A stretch of 64,000 bases of DNA from assembly GCA_040387475.1 (NCBI GenBank), contig JAZKDT010000017.1, positions 1 through 64,000 on the forward strand. Reading direction: 5' to 3'. This DNA is from UBA4416 sp040387475 (GTDB lineage Bacteria; Bacteroidota; Bacteroidia; B-17B0; Aurantibacillaceae). The notes under the pieces are model-generated. The model worked only from the letters and a program-made list of their open reading frames with translations, ran no database searches and was not told the DNA's origin. The translations under genes were made by a program, and so were the position numbers. Shown piece by piece: positions 32,601-40,462 of this stretch. The first letter of the stretch is position 1, and the number at the start of each line of letters is the position of its first letter.

Positions 32601-33252
32601 CTAACAAATAATCCTGTTGCTGAATAGCTTCTAAAGATTTATTATTTACGGTGAACTGAAAAGGGGCTGTTTTCTCAAAATAAGTTTGGTGAAAAAGGAT
32701 ACGTTCAGTCCCGTTTGTAATAATAGTAGGCTTAACAATAAAAATTAACAGCATAAGAACAAGCGGGGGCAAAGCAAATTTTAGATATTGCCGGTTCTCA
32801 TTTAAATTGATAGCAGATGTGAATGGAATAGGTTTTAATTCTTCCATTTTTTGATTAATACTCGCCGTTAATAGATCGGGAGATAAAATAGAACCGGAAT
32901 TGCGCTGCAATTGTAAAGTGTTTAGTAATTTATCATTAATGTTGCTAAAATGAGTTCCAACAATATGAGCAGCCTCGTCGTATGAAATGATAGCGCCTAG
33001 TTTATTTAATTTTAATACCGGAATTATAATGAAGCGTGTCATTACAAAGCCACTCACCAATAAAAATAAATAAAATAAAATAGTGCGGGTAGTTGTTCCG
33101 AACTCCGCAAAATATTCAGCAACAACCAAAAATAAAAAGGCGGCTACCAGTAATCCGCTCGTATATAATAACCCTTTTACAAGTTGGTTCTTATAATACT
33201 TACGAATGAATTGATCGAGTTTTAAGATCAGTATGTTTTGTTGTGAGGCCAA
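29632..33252 (-). CDS. DUF4175 family membrane protein with long coiled coils
   Basis: A 1206-aa protein. Two membrane helices lie near residues 25-70 (GLLYTSGLLVAAFLFLV and ILFYLFLLVSGFV), with a third near 155-170. An extracytoplasmic beta-rich region spans about 180-500. From about 515 to 860 there is an extremely charged Glu/Lys/Gln coiled coil (EEKKKLEDILKKQNELKNKI and similar). A Gly/Pro/Gln/Lys low-complexity segment (about 1000-1060, GQKPGGQKPGDKPG repeats) follows, then another coiled coil. DUF4175 is a conserved Bacteroidota membrane family without known function. It heads the operon with the anti-sigma-type ATPase and ybeY, overlapping by four bases. The antisense ORFs here only mirror its codon bias. 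Confidence 0.8.
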   Translation of the reverse strand: MASQQNILILKLDQFIRKYYKNQLVKGLLYTSGLLVAAFLFLVVAEYFAEFGTTTRTILFYLFLLVSGFVMTRFIIIPVLKLNKLGAIISYDEAAHIVGTHFSNINDKLLNTLQLQRNSGSILSPDLLTASINQKMEELKPIPFTSAINLNENRQYLKFALPPLVLMLLIFIVKPTIITNGTERILFHQTYFEKTAPFQFTVNNKSLEAIQQQDYLLEVKLNGNEIPNEVFVLVDGVEHKMEKVNNVNYTYTFKNVQKDQDFVFMAAGFNSKSYELKVLPKPMLMKFDIQLSYPAYLNKKNETVSNMGDMQIPQGTKMQWVFHTKNTDQIFLNFADTLVDISRSSENEFAFSKRMMQSMSYSIKTMNHFLTRNPDSVNYSINVVPDQSPAIDVSEKLDSLNAQNIYFSGTVKDDYGFTRLTFKYTHYTQDSTGKAILKSGEQVMGIDKQRITQPYYYFLDASKFELLPGDKIEYFFEVWDNDGVTGSKSAKTRTMLFKAPTIDEMNEATDKNNSEIKKDLEDGAKKAKDLQKEINDLSKKLTEKKQMGYEEKKKLEDILKKQNELKNKIEESKQENKLNNQQQQENQQMDESLLEKQKQLEQLFENIMTPEMKKLFDELNKMLDKLDKNQVQQKLEELKLSNKDMEKELDRTLEAFKQMEVEQKLQQAIDKLDELKNKEDALKKETEGNKGKEETKGKEVTKENPDGKDKKDENKSDPKDSKDENKDSKDKADDKKESTNKELEKKQDELNKQFDELKKDMKEMQEKNAALESPNDIPKTEEKQNEISKEMENSSEQLNQNNKKNASKSQKQASDKMEEMKQQMQQAMEKMEKEEQEEDMQAVRQILENLLNLSFAQEDLMGQLAKLKSDNPQYLKITQTQKKLQDDSKIIEDSLLAISKRQPAISAVVNREISAIHMNMGKAVGSLAERMQADAQIRMQYSMTSINNLALLLNESLEQMQKEAKAAKEAKPGNGACKKPGKGQKPSQSTKPGDGKPSMQSMKQMQQKLNDQLAELKKQLEQGQKPGGQKPGDKPGQKPGGQKPGGQGGMGQQGGQKGMMPGQQGQGMSEQLAKMAAQQEALRRQMQQMMDKIKKEGGSNPGGNIADMMEQTEKDIVNRQISQETMKRQQDIITKLLESEKAEREREQDEQRKSNEAKNQVLSNPTQFLEYKRLREKELELLNTVSPSLTPYYKQKVNEYFNSVNK

Positions 33253-33268
33253 GGAAAGGTATTTACAC

Positions 33269-33276
33269 CAAATTTA
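33269..33276 (-). promoter_or_regulatory. Bacteroidota -7 element of the DUF4175 operon
   Basis: TAAATTTG on the minus strand lies 16 nt before the ATG at 33252. No canonical -33 is visible. Confidence 0.45.
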
Positions 33277-33317
33277 GCGAAAACAAAGGAGGATTAAAAT
33301 AAAATTTCTGTTAAATA

Positions 33318-33355
33318 AAAATGCGGCTTAAATCCTTTTTAAGCCGCATTTTTTG
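33318..33355 (-). terminator. Rho-independent terminator of dxs
   Basis: AAAATGCGGCTTAAA and TTTAAGCCGCATTTT arms form a 15-bp stem around a 5-6 nt loop, 16 bp after the dxs stop. The T/A symmetry could also stop transcription from the other side. Confidence 0.88.
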
Positions 33356-33370
33356 TACGATAAGCAGAAA

Positions 33371-35320
33371 TTATCCAACCTTAACTTCCTTTTTCTCTTT
33401 CAGTATCTCTAAAACTTCGTTATGAATCTGTTCAACAGAAAAACCGCATTCCTGGTACAATTCATTTGGTTCTCCATGTTCAATGAATTTATCCGGAATA
33501 CCCAAGCGTTTAACCTGCGCGCTATAGTTATGATCAGCCATAAATTCTATGACAGCGCTTCCTACACCCCCAACAATGGTTCCATCTTCAATAGTAATTA
33601 TTTTTTTATAACGGGAGAATACTTCGTGTAACATTACCTCGTCGATTGGTTTAGCAAAACGCAAATCGTAATGGGCCACTGTTATTCCTTCTTGCTCCAA
33701 TTTTTCAATAGCTTTTGCCGCAAAGTTTCCAGGGTGACCTAATGATAAAATGGCTACTTCTTTCCCATCTTTCAATTTTCGGCCTTTACCAATTTCTATT
33801 TTTTTGAATGGAGTTTTCCAGTTAACCATCACGCCATTACCACGTGGGTAACGGATACTGAATGGACCGGTTATTTCATCTAATTGCGCAGTATACATCA
33901 AATTACGAAGTTCTTCTTCATTCATTGGCGCACTCACAATCATGTTAGGGATACAGCGAAAATAAGGAATATCGAAAGCTCCATGATGCGTTGGTCCATC
34001 TGCGCCGGCAATACCCCCTCTATCTAAACACAATACAACTTTTAAATTTTGTAATGCTACATCATGTACTACCTGATCATAGGCACGCTGCATAAACGAA
34101 GAGTAAATATTGCAGTAGGGGATCATGCCCTGAGTGGCCAATCCAGCACTAAATGTTACCGCATGCTGTTCGGCAATACCTACGTCAAAAGCCCTATACG
34201 GCATAGCTTTCATCATAATATTTAATGAGCAGCCTGAGGGCATAGCGGGTGTGATACCCATGATTTTTTTATTTTGTTCAGCCAACTCAACAATGGTATG
34301 TCCAAAAACATCCTGGTATTTAGGTGGCTGGGGTTCTTTTGGAACCACTTTAATGATCTCACCCGTATCTTTATTGAATAAACCCGGTGAATGCCAAACG
34401 GTTTCGTTCCCTTCTTCCGAAAATTTATAACCCTTTCCTTTTTTAGTTAATACGTGTAATAATTTCGGGCCGGGAATATCTTTCAGGTCGGCCATGATCT
34501 TGGTCAAACGAACTACGTCATGCCCATCAACCGGACCAAAATAACGGAACTTTAACGATTCGAATAAATTACTTTGTTTTAATAAAGATGTTTTAACCGC
34601 ATTCTCTAACTTAGAAGCTATTTCCTGGGCATTCGGCCCAAATTTGCTGATCTTTCCCAGAAGATCCCAAACTTTATCTTTTGTTTTATTGTAAGTATGA
34701 GACGTAGTGATGTCTGTTAAATAATCACGTAAAGCACCCACGTTAGGGTCGATGCTCATGCAATTATCATTTAGCACCACCAATAAATTGCTGTTAGAAA
34801 TGCCTGCATGGTTTAAAGCTTCAAATGCCTGGCCGGCTGTCATAGATCCATCACCAATAACAGCAATATGTTGTTTATCTTTTAATCCTTTGTATTGGCT
34901 TGCAACTGCCATCCCTAATGCGCCGCCAATGGAAGTAGAGGAATGTCCCACACCAAACGTATCGTATTCACTTTCTGACCGTTTGGGGAAACCGCTAATG
35001 CCTTTATAAACACGGTTTGTATGAAAAATATCTCTACGCCCGGTGATGATTTTATGTCCGTATGCCTGGTGACCTACATCCCAAACCAATTGATCGTAAG
35101 GAGTATTAAAAACATAATGTAGTGCCGTAGTAAGTTCTACAACGCCTAAAGATGCACCAAAGTGGCCCCCTTTTACAGATACAATATCAATAATGAACTG
35201 ACGTAATTCAGCACAGAATTGTTCTAATTGATCTTCTTTTAATTTTTTAAGATCGGCCGGTGAGTTAACCTCTGCCAATAATTTCCCGGGAATTACACCT
35301 GAACCTTTAACGATTTCCAT
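33371..35320 (-). CDS. dxs: 1-deoxy-D-xylulose-5-phosphate synthase
   Basis: A 649-aa thiamine-diphosphate enzyme condensing pyruvate and glyceraldehyde 3-phosphate, the first step of the MEP isoprenoid pathway. The TPP/Mg motif runs from GDGSMTAG (156-163) to N184-D-N. The pyrimidine domain has DVGIAEQHAVTFSAGLA with the catalytic Glu, and DRGGIAGADGPTHHGAFD. The C-terminal domain shows ITIEDGTIVGGVGSAV. Length is normal (about 620-650 aa). A -7 element five bases before the ATG suggests a leaderless message. It is monocistronic, with its own terminator. Confidence 0.97.
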   Translation of the reverse strand: MEIVKGSGVIPGKLLAEVNSPADLKKLKEDQLEQFCAELRQFIIDIVSVKGGHFGASLGVVELTTALHYVFNTPYDQLVWDVGHQAYGHKIITGRRDIFHTNRVYKGISGFPKRSESEYDTFGVGHSSTSIGGALGMAVASQYKGLKDKQHIAVIGDGSMTAGQAFEALNHAGISNSNLLVVLNDNCMSIDPNVGALRDYLTDITTSHTYNKTKDKVWDLLGKISKFGPNAQEIASKLENAVKTSLLKQSNLFESLKFRYFGPVDGHDVVRLTKIMADLKDIPGPKLLHVLTKKGKGYKFSEEGNETVWHSPGLFNKDTGEIIKVVPKEPQPPKYQDVFGHTIVELAEQNKKIMGITPAMPSGCSLNIMMKAMPYRAFDVGIAEQHAVTFSAGLATQGMIPYCNIYSSFMQRAYDQVVHDVALQNLKVVLCLDRGGIAGADGPTHHGAFDIPYFRCIPNMIVSAPMNEEELRNLMYTAQLDEITGPFSIRYPRGNGVMVNWKTPFKKIEIGKGRKLKDGKEVAILSLGHPGNFAAKAIEKLEQEGITVAHYDLRFAKPIDEVMLHEVFSRYKKIITIEDGTIVGGVGSAVIEFMADHNYSAQVKRLGIPDKFIEHGEPNELYQECGFSVEQIHNEVLEILKEKKEVKVG

Positions 35321-35325
35321 TATAA

Positions 35326-35333
35326 CAAAGATA
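35326..35333 (-). promoter_or_regulatory. Bacteroidota -7 element of dxs, leaderless start
   Basis: TATCTTTG on the minus strand matches TAnnTTTG and ends five bases before the dxs ATG. Confidence 0.55.
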
Positions 35334-35453
35334 AACTATTTTATGTATTGTAAAAACGCTTTTTTCCATTTGTTATTATAAATCAGGTAGTTAACAAACG
35401 TTAAACAATACGTTCTAAAAATAGTTTTAGAATAGTTAATATTACATTCATCT

Positions 35454-37325
35454 ATGCCCTTATTAAAAAAGTATATCCATGTTATTCAGTTTATAAAGGA
35501 GGTACGTTCACTTTCCTCGATCAGTGATCCTGAATTTAACCAAAAACTTCAGGAACTGGTTTTAAAGAAATCAGTAAACGAAGATTTTAAGTTGGAACTT
35601 ACTGAGTTTTGTTATTTTACATTAGACAACGCCTTTTTTGTAAACGCTTTCGCAGATTATGGCATTTTATCTGATAGAGGATTTTTTCCCGAAATTTATA
35701 TAAGATTCAAGCATAAAATTTTGCCGGCTAATTCGGGTAAGGATGAACTCCATCACTTTTTAAATTTTTTATTTTCCAAACCGAATGACTACGAATGGTT
35801 GGAAAGAATAAATTATTCGAGTTGGGAGATAATTACAAAATTTATAGATACTGATCAGCTGGCTTTTCATTCCGAGAAATTGACCCATCAAATTCATAAT
35901 GCCATTATCATATTATGTCATCGCTTAACGTCAATTGGTATTGATCCATACCTGGTAAATAAATTGCCGAAATTTGATGATAGCGATTCCCCCTTTTTCG
36001 AATTAAATCATCAGGTATCTATATTTGTAAAAAAACACGTTGCCGATCAGGTATTGGATATTAATCCGGAGGAATTAACAAGTGTTGTAAATAGTATTGA
36101 TAGGGCTGAAAGTTTATTTAATGAAATTCAGAATAAAAAAGATGAAATAGGCACCAGCTTGCATTTAACTTTTTTGTTGATACGGGCGCGACAACACATC
36201 GGACGAATAAGATTGCTACTTGATTTATTTACCACAACACAAGAGAGTAATAAAGTGCTTACTATTTCTCATTTAGTGAGCGATCTGGTAAAAGCCGAGA
36301 AAACAAAAAACAGCATTCGCAGTTTGATTAAAGAAAACACAAATTTATTGGCTTACAGAATCGTAAGTCACACTTCGGAAAAAGGCGAAAACTACATTGG
36401 CTTTTCAAAATCGGAAAATCGGAAGTTGTTTGGGTCGGCGATGGGAGGAGGTTTAATCGTAGTATTTTTAGTTTTTATCAAGCATTATATTCATGCGCTG
36501 GAACTCTCTTTGTTTTTTGAGGGTATATTGTTTGGAATAAATTATGGCTTTGGTTTTGTACTGATGCATTTACTGCATTTGACGCTTGCAACAAAACAAC
36601 CGTCGATGACAGCCTCTTACATTGCCGAGAGTATTGACAATGCCAGCGATTCAAGTAAAAAGCCATGGTTAATGTTTAAGCAAATTATCAGGAGCCAGTT
36701 TGTTTCTCTTATCGGGAATTTAGTGGTGGTATTGCCGTTGTGTTTTTTAGCAGCATGGGCACTCAATCATTATTTTGCTTATGCTGTATTTGATTCGGAA
36801 ACTGCTGAAAAGCAATTGTATTCAAATCACCCTTTCTATAGCGCATCATTAATATATGCTTGTATCACGGGCGTATTTTTGTCTTTATCGGGAATTGTTA
36901 TTGGTTACATTGATAACAAAGTGGTTTATTCGGAGATAGCCCAAAGGATTGTAAAGCATCCAAAATTGGGAAAGTATACAGAGGCCAAAAGAAAGATAAT
37001 AGCAGCGTTTACGCAGCGAAATCTGGGCGGTATTTTAGGGAATTTGTTTTTAGGTTTTTGTTTGGGAATGGCAGGCAACTTAGGAAAATTCATTGGTATC
37101 CCATTCGACATAAGGCACATTACTATTTCGGCGGGTAATTTTGGAATTTCTATGGGAAGTGGTGATACTTATCCGATAGATTTGGTGGTCACTATTTTTA
37201 TAGGCGTTATTCTGATTGGTTTGATTAATATTGCCTCGAGTTTTTTAATTTCCTTCACTGTGGCCTGTCGTTCCAGAAGCTTATCGCTAAAACAATCTTT
37301 AAAGATTTTATTCGGAGTTTATTAA
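35454..37325 (+). CDS. Gcr-type putative site-specific recombinase family protein, polytopic membrane
   Basis: A 623-aa protein of the family annotated as site-specific recombinase Gcr (COG4389). The N-terminal 320 residues are helical and soluble. From about 325 there are around six membrane helices, with the conserved segment TKQPSMTASYIAESI between helices and a conserved GNLFLGFCLGMAGNLGKFIGIPFDIRHITIS block near 525-555. None of the tyrosine or serine recombinase catalytic residues is visible, so the recombinase name is doubtful and an integral-membrane role is more likely. Its neighbour 37335 is convergent and 10 bp away. No local regulatory motif was seen. Confidence 0.8.
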   Translation: MPLLKKYIHVIQFIKEVRSLSSISDPEFNQKLQELVLKKSVNEDFKLELTEFCYFTLDNAFFVNAFADYGILSDRGFFPEIYIRFKHKILPANSGKDELHHFLNFLFSKPNDYEWLERINYSSWEIITKFIDTDQLAFHSEKLTHQIHNAIIILCHRLTSIGIDPYLVNKLPKFDDSDSPFFELNHQVSIFVKKHVADQVLDINPEELTSVVNSIDRAESLFNEIQNKKDEIGTSLHLTFLLIRARQHIGRIRLLLDLFTTTQESNKVLTISHLVSDLVKAEKTKNSIRSLIKENTNLLAYRIVSHTSEKGENYIGFSKSENRKLFGSAMGGGLIVVFLVFIKHYIHALELSLFFEGILFGINYGFGFVLMHLLHLTLATKQPSMTASYIAESIDNASDSSKKPWLMFKQIIRSQFVSLIGNLVVVLPLCFLAAWALNHYFAYAVFDSETAEKQLYSNHPFYSASLIYACITGVFLSLSGIVIGYIDNKVVYSEIAQRIVKHPKLGKYTEAKRKIIAAFTQRNLGGILGNLFLGFCLGMAGNLGKFIGIPFDIRHITISAGNFGISMGSGDTYPIDLVVTIFIGVILIGLINIASSFLISFTVACRSRSLSLKQSLKILFGVY

Positions 37326-37334
37326 ACGCTTATT

Positions 37335-37718
37335 TTATTTATTTAATTCTTTTTCTTCTATTTTGGCTTCTATTCCTTCTTTTTTAATATTGGTTCTGAT
37401 CAGAAAAAAAAGACTCATGTAAATGTTTGCGATCCAAACCAAGGCAAATTCCGATAAAATATATCCCCGCCAGTCATTGAGAAGAAGTTTAAAGTGAGCT
37501 ATTATCAAAACAAAAATGGTAACGTAAAAACTGAAACAATATTCGCAGGTGAATATGTAAAAGAATTTTCTCATTAATAGTGTTTTTCTTTCTACACTAC
37601 ACTTTTGGCAATATTCCCTTGGCTCCCTGAAAATTTCTTCATGCGTTACTATCCAGGCAATACAGGATATAGGTATTGGTAAAATAAAAAGCCATATGAG
37701 TTGATGGGTAAGACTCAT
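37335..37718 (-). CDS. Small polytopic membrane protein with two CxxC pairs
   Basis: A 127-aa protein with three to four hydrophobic helices (about 4-22, 50-75, 88-108). Two CxxC pairs, C37-x-x-C40 (YCQKCS) and C58-x-x-C61 (CEYC), suggest metal binding or a redox disulfide on one face of the membrane. I do not recognise a family. It lies downstream of selD, 33 bp away on the same strand, so cotranscription with the mnmH-selD pair is possible. Confidence 0.6.
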   Translation of the reverse strand: MSLTHQLIWLFILPIPISCIAWIVTHEEIFREPREYCQKCSVERKTLLMRKFFYIFTCEYCFSFYVTIFVLIIAHFKLLLNDWRGYILSEFALVWIANIYMSLFFLIRTNIKKEGIEAKIEEKELNK

Positions 37719-37751
37719 GCTTTTTTACCATAAAATCCCGTGCCATAAAAA

Positions 37752-38780
37752 CTATAGGAAAATAATCTGTTTGTCCTGTCTGGAAGTGAGTTTGCCAATT
37801 TTAGCAAAGAATTGTTGTTGTGAATTTAAGAATTCATCTATTTCTCTTTCATGTGAAGGATCAACACTGAATAATAATCCGCCTGACGTTTGCGGATCGC
37901 AGTAAAAAATAAAATCCAGATCGGTCATTCCGGCAATATGTTTCGACTGATCGTTATAATTGCGTGTGGTGTTATCAGGAAATACAAATTGTTTAGCGAA
38001 GTCTTTGGCCGCCTCCATGATAGGAAGTTTTTCTTTTTTTATACTCGCAGATAAATTACTTCCACTTAACATTTCTAACAAATGGCCGGTAAATCCGAAT
38101 CCTGTGATGTCGGTCATGGCATTCACGTATGGTAAATTCCCCAATTGTTCGCCTATTGAGTTTAATGTTGTTGATTGATCAAGCAACAACTTATACTGGT
38201 CGGGAACCAATAAACCTCTTTTTAGGGCGGTACTTAAAATGCCAATACCCAAAGGTTTGGTCATGTATAAAATATCATGTTCTTTAACGGTATTATTCTT
38301 TTTGATATGTTGCTTTTTAACAATGCCGGTGACTGCTAACCCAAATAGAGGCTCCTGGGTATCTACACTATGGCCACCCGCTAAAGGTATTCCTGCCTTT
38401 GTGCAAATTTCCTGCGCGCCTTTAATTACCTGCCGGGCAATTGCAGTTGATATTTTTTCAACCGGCCAGCCTAAAATAGCAACGGCCATTAAGGGTTTTC
38501 CACCCATCGCGTAAATGTCGCTTATGGCATTACAGGCTGAAATCTTTCCAAAATCAAAAGCGTCATCAACAATGGGGGTGAAAAAATCAGTGGTACTGAT
38601 AATGCAATTGTCCTGATCCATTTCATATATAGCCGCATCATCTTTCGTTTCATTTCCTATTAACAAATTTTTGAAAATGATATCCTGTTTACAGCCGCTT
38701 AAAATTTCTTCTAATACGGCCGGCGCAATTTTACAGCCGCAACCCGATGCTTTACTGAACTGTGTAAGTTTTACTGACAT
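37752..38780 (-). CDS. selD: Selenide, water dikinase (selenophosphate synthetase)
   Basis: A 342-aa enzyme making selenophosphate from selenide and ATP. The N-terminal Gly-rich loop GCGCK carries the active-site Cys14/Cys16 and the catalytic Lys, so this is the Cys form rather than a selenocysteine form. ATP and Mg contacts are in DDAAIYEMD, STTDFFTPIVDD and GGHSVDTQEPLFGLAVTG. Length fits the usual 340-350 aa. It is one base downstream of mnmH, so the pair supplies and uses selenophosphate for tRNA modification. Confidence 0.95.
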   Translation of the reverse strand: MSVKLTQFSKASGCGCKIAPAVLEEILSGCKQDIIFKNLLIGNETKDDAAIYEMDQDNCIISTTDFFTPIVDDAFDFGKISACNAISDIYAMGGKPLMAVAILGWPVEKISTAIARQVIKGAQEICTKAGIPLAGGHSVDTQEPLFGLAVTGIVKKQHIKKNNTVKEHDILYMTKPLGIGILSTALKRGLLVPDQYKLLLDQSTTLNSIGEQLGNLPYVNAMTDITGFGFTGHLLEMLSGSNLSASIKKEKLPIMEAAKDFAKQFVFPDNTTRNYNDQSKHIAGMTDLDFIFYCDPQTSGGLLFSVDPSHEREIDEFLNSQQQFFAKIGKLTSRQDKQIIFL

Positions 38781-38781
38781 G

Positions 38782-39810
38782 TTAATTTATGGTATCTATA
38801 ACGTTTTTCACTTTTAGTGCATTTACCGCAGCATCAATTGTATCGGATGATATATAAATGATGGGCTGTTTTTTTCGGGCGTAACTAAATTCATACGCTC
38901 TGTCGTAATATAGCAACGATAAGCGGGCTACCTCAGCTAAATTTCCTTCGTCTAAATACTGTAAACAAAGTTTTGTGTTTTGTGGGCCCAGCTGTTGAGC
39001 AATTTTTAGGACGCAGAATTTTAGTGCTTCAATATTAACTGTATGATAGTCTTCCACTAATTTTTGTACTCTTAATTCAAAAGGGATTTCAAGTTTGATA
39101 ATTGTTGTTTGTTTCATTTGTTCCCATAATCCCTGGGGTATTTTATTAAAACCAATAGCCTGGGATTCGTCTTCTAAAATTATTTTTTGAGCTTTGTTTA
39201 AAGTTCTTAATTTCTGAAACAATTCATGCTCGAATACTTGTTGTGGGTTTTGCTTTTTTTCATTAATACTTCCAAAAGCCGAGCCTTTGTGATGAGCAAT
39301 TTTTTCCAGGTCAACGGTTTGAACAAGTAATTTATCAAGATGTTTCAGAATATCGGTTTTTCCGCTACCCGTTTTTCCGCCCAATAAAATCAGTTGTTTT
39401 TCCTCGGAAAAATAATTGAGTGCATAATTTCTGAACGCTTTATAACCACCTTTCAGGATACTGGCATTTAAACCTGAGGTATTCATGAGCCATGCAAAAC
39501 TGTTACTTCGCATCCCGCCTCTGAAACAATACACGAAAACTCTTTTTTCTTTCGAAAGGTCCTTCACGTTATTAACGAAAGAAGTCATTTTGGGGGATAC
39601 TATCTCCAAACCGCGGCTTACAGCCGTATCTTTTCCCTGCTGCTTAAATAAAGTGCCAATTTCTGCCCTTTCATTATCATCAAATAGCGGAATATTAATC
39701 GCGCCAGGTAAATGACCTTTAAAAAATTCTATAGGTGCCCGTACATCAACGATCAATTCGTTTTTACTGTTTTCTATAAAAAAGTCTACGTCAAGTGCAT
39801 TTACGGTCAT
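38782..39810 (-). CDS. mnmH: tRNA 2-selenouridine synthase
   Basis: A 342-aa enzyme that replaces sulfur with selenium in 2-thiouridine at the wobble position of Lys, Glu and Gln tRNAs, through a geranylated intermediate. The N-terminal rhodanese domain has catalytic C95 in VYCFRGGMRS. The P-loop domain has GGKTGSGKT at 144-152. It is tightly followed by selD (one base). No selA, selB or selC is in the window, so the sequence supports selenouridine use only. Confidence 0.94.
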   Translation of the reverse strand: MTVNALDVDFFIENSKNELIVDVRAPIEFFKGHLPGAINIPLFDDNERAEIGTLFKQQGKDTAVSRGLEIVSPKMTSFVNNVKDLSKEKRVFVYCFRGGMRSNSFAWLMNTSGLNASILKGGYKAFRNYALNYFSEEKQLILLGGKTGSGKTDILKHLDKLLVQTVDLEKIAHHKGSAFGSINEKKQNPQQVFEHELFQKLRTLNKAQKIILEDESQAIGFNKIPQGLWEQMKQTTIIKLEIPFELRVQKLVEDYHTVNIEALKFCVLKIAQQLGPQNTKLCLQYLDEGNLAEVARLSLLYYDRAYEFSYARKKQPIIYISSDTIDAAVNALKVKNVIDTIN

Positions 39811-39975
39811 TGTTACGAAACTACATTATTTATTGAAATGTGACACATTTTAATTCTGGATAATTTCTGTAATAATTTGTTATTAGCCTCCAATTGTTAA
39901 AATCTTGTGCGTTAATTCGATAAATAAACTCAAAAGCATAACTTTTTGTGATTTTTTTTGTATAATATTGTAATA

Positions 39976-40386
39976 ATGAAACTAACTAAACTTTTTTCCC
40001 TTGTATTTTTGCTCTTGGCTATTGGAGTTACAACTCCTATGATGGCGCAGGTAAAAGGTGGTCGTAAAAAAGAACACCGTAATCAGCGCGGTGGTGGTGG
40101 AAAGCTATTTGGAGGGAAAAGTAGAGGAAATGCGAGTGCTTTTGCAAAGGGAGGACATAAAAAAGGATTTATAGCCCGTATATTCAAAGGGAATAAAAGT
40201 GGAAGTGCCTGGGTATATCACAAAACAAAACCAGGTATTAAACAAAAAAGAGAACAACCTAAATTATTTACACGTAACCGTACCAAAGGCAAACGTTTTA
40301 CCGACGGAATTATTGCTCAACAAAACAGGCAACGTAGCATGAAGAGAGTCAGAGGAAATTCAAGCTTTAGCAAGAAAAAGCACTAA
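39976..40386 (+). CDS. Highly basic exported small protein, function unknown
   Basis: A 136-aa protein from ATG 39976; an in-frame ATG 18 bp earlier would not improve the signal peptide. The signal peptide is clear (MKLTKLFSLVFLLLAIGVTTPMMAQ). The mature part is rich in Lys, Arg and Gly with almost no acidic residues (HRNQRGGGGKLFGGKSRG, FTRNRTKGKRFTDG, KRVRGNSSFSKKKH). It resembles a nucleic-acid- or polyanion-binding tail but is exported, so the partner would be in the periplasm or outside (for example LPS or extracellular DNA). No family recognised. Terminator at 40410-40440. Confidence 0.7.
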   Translation: MKLTKLFSLVFLLLAIGVTTPMMAQVKGGRKKEHRNQRGGGGKLFGGKSRGNASAFAKGGHKKGFIARIFKGNKSGSAWVYHKTKPGIKQKREQPKLFTRNRTKGKRFTDGIIAQQNRQRSMKRVRGNSSFSKKKH

Positions 40387-40409
40387 ATAGTTTTTAAAAC
40401 TTTTTAATC

Positions 40410-40440
40410 AATCCCAACTAATCAGTTGGGATTTTTTATT
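40410..40440 (+). terminator. Rho-independent terminator
   Basis: Perfect 10-bp stem AATCCCAACT-AATC-AGTTGGGATT with a T-tract, 23 bp after the basic-protein gene and upstream of purD. Confidence 0.92.
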
Positions 40441-40462
40441 TTTATGCCTTTAAATATAATCT

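Noticed and set aside
35454..37325. Active site-specific recombinase as the family name implies
   Set aside because: No tyrosine or serine recombinase residues are visible and half the protein is membrane-embedded.
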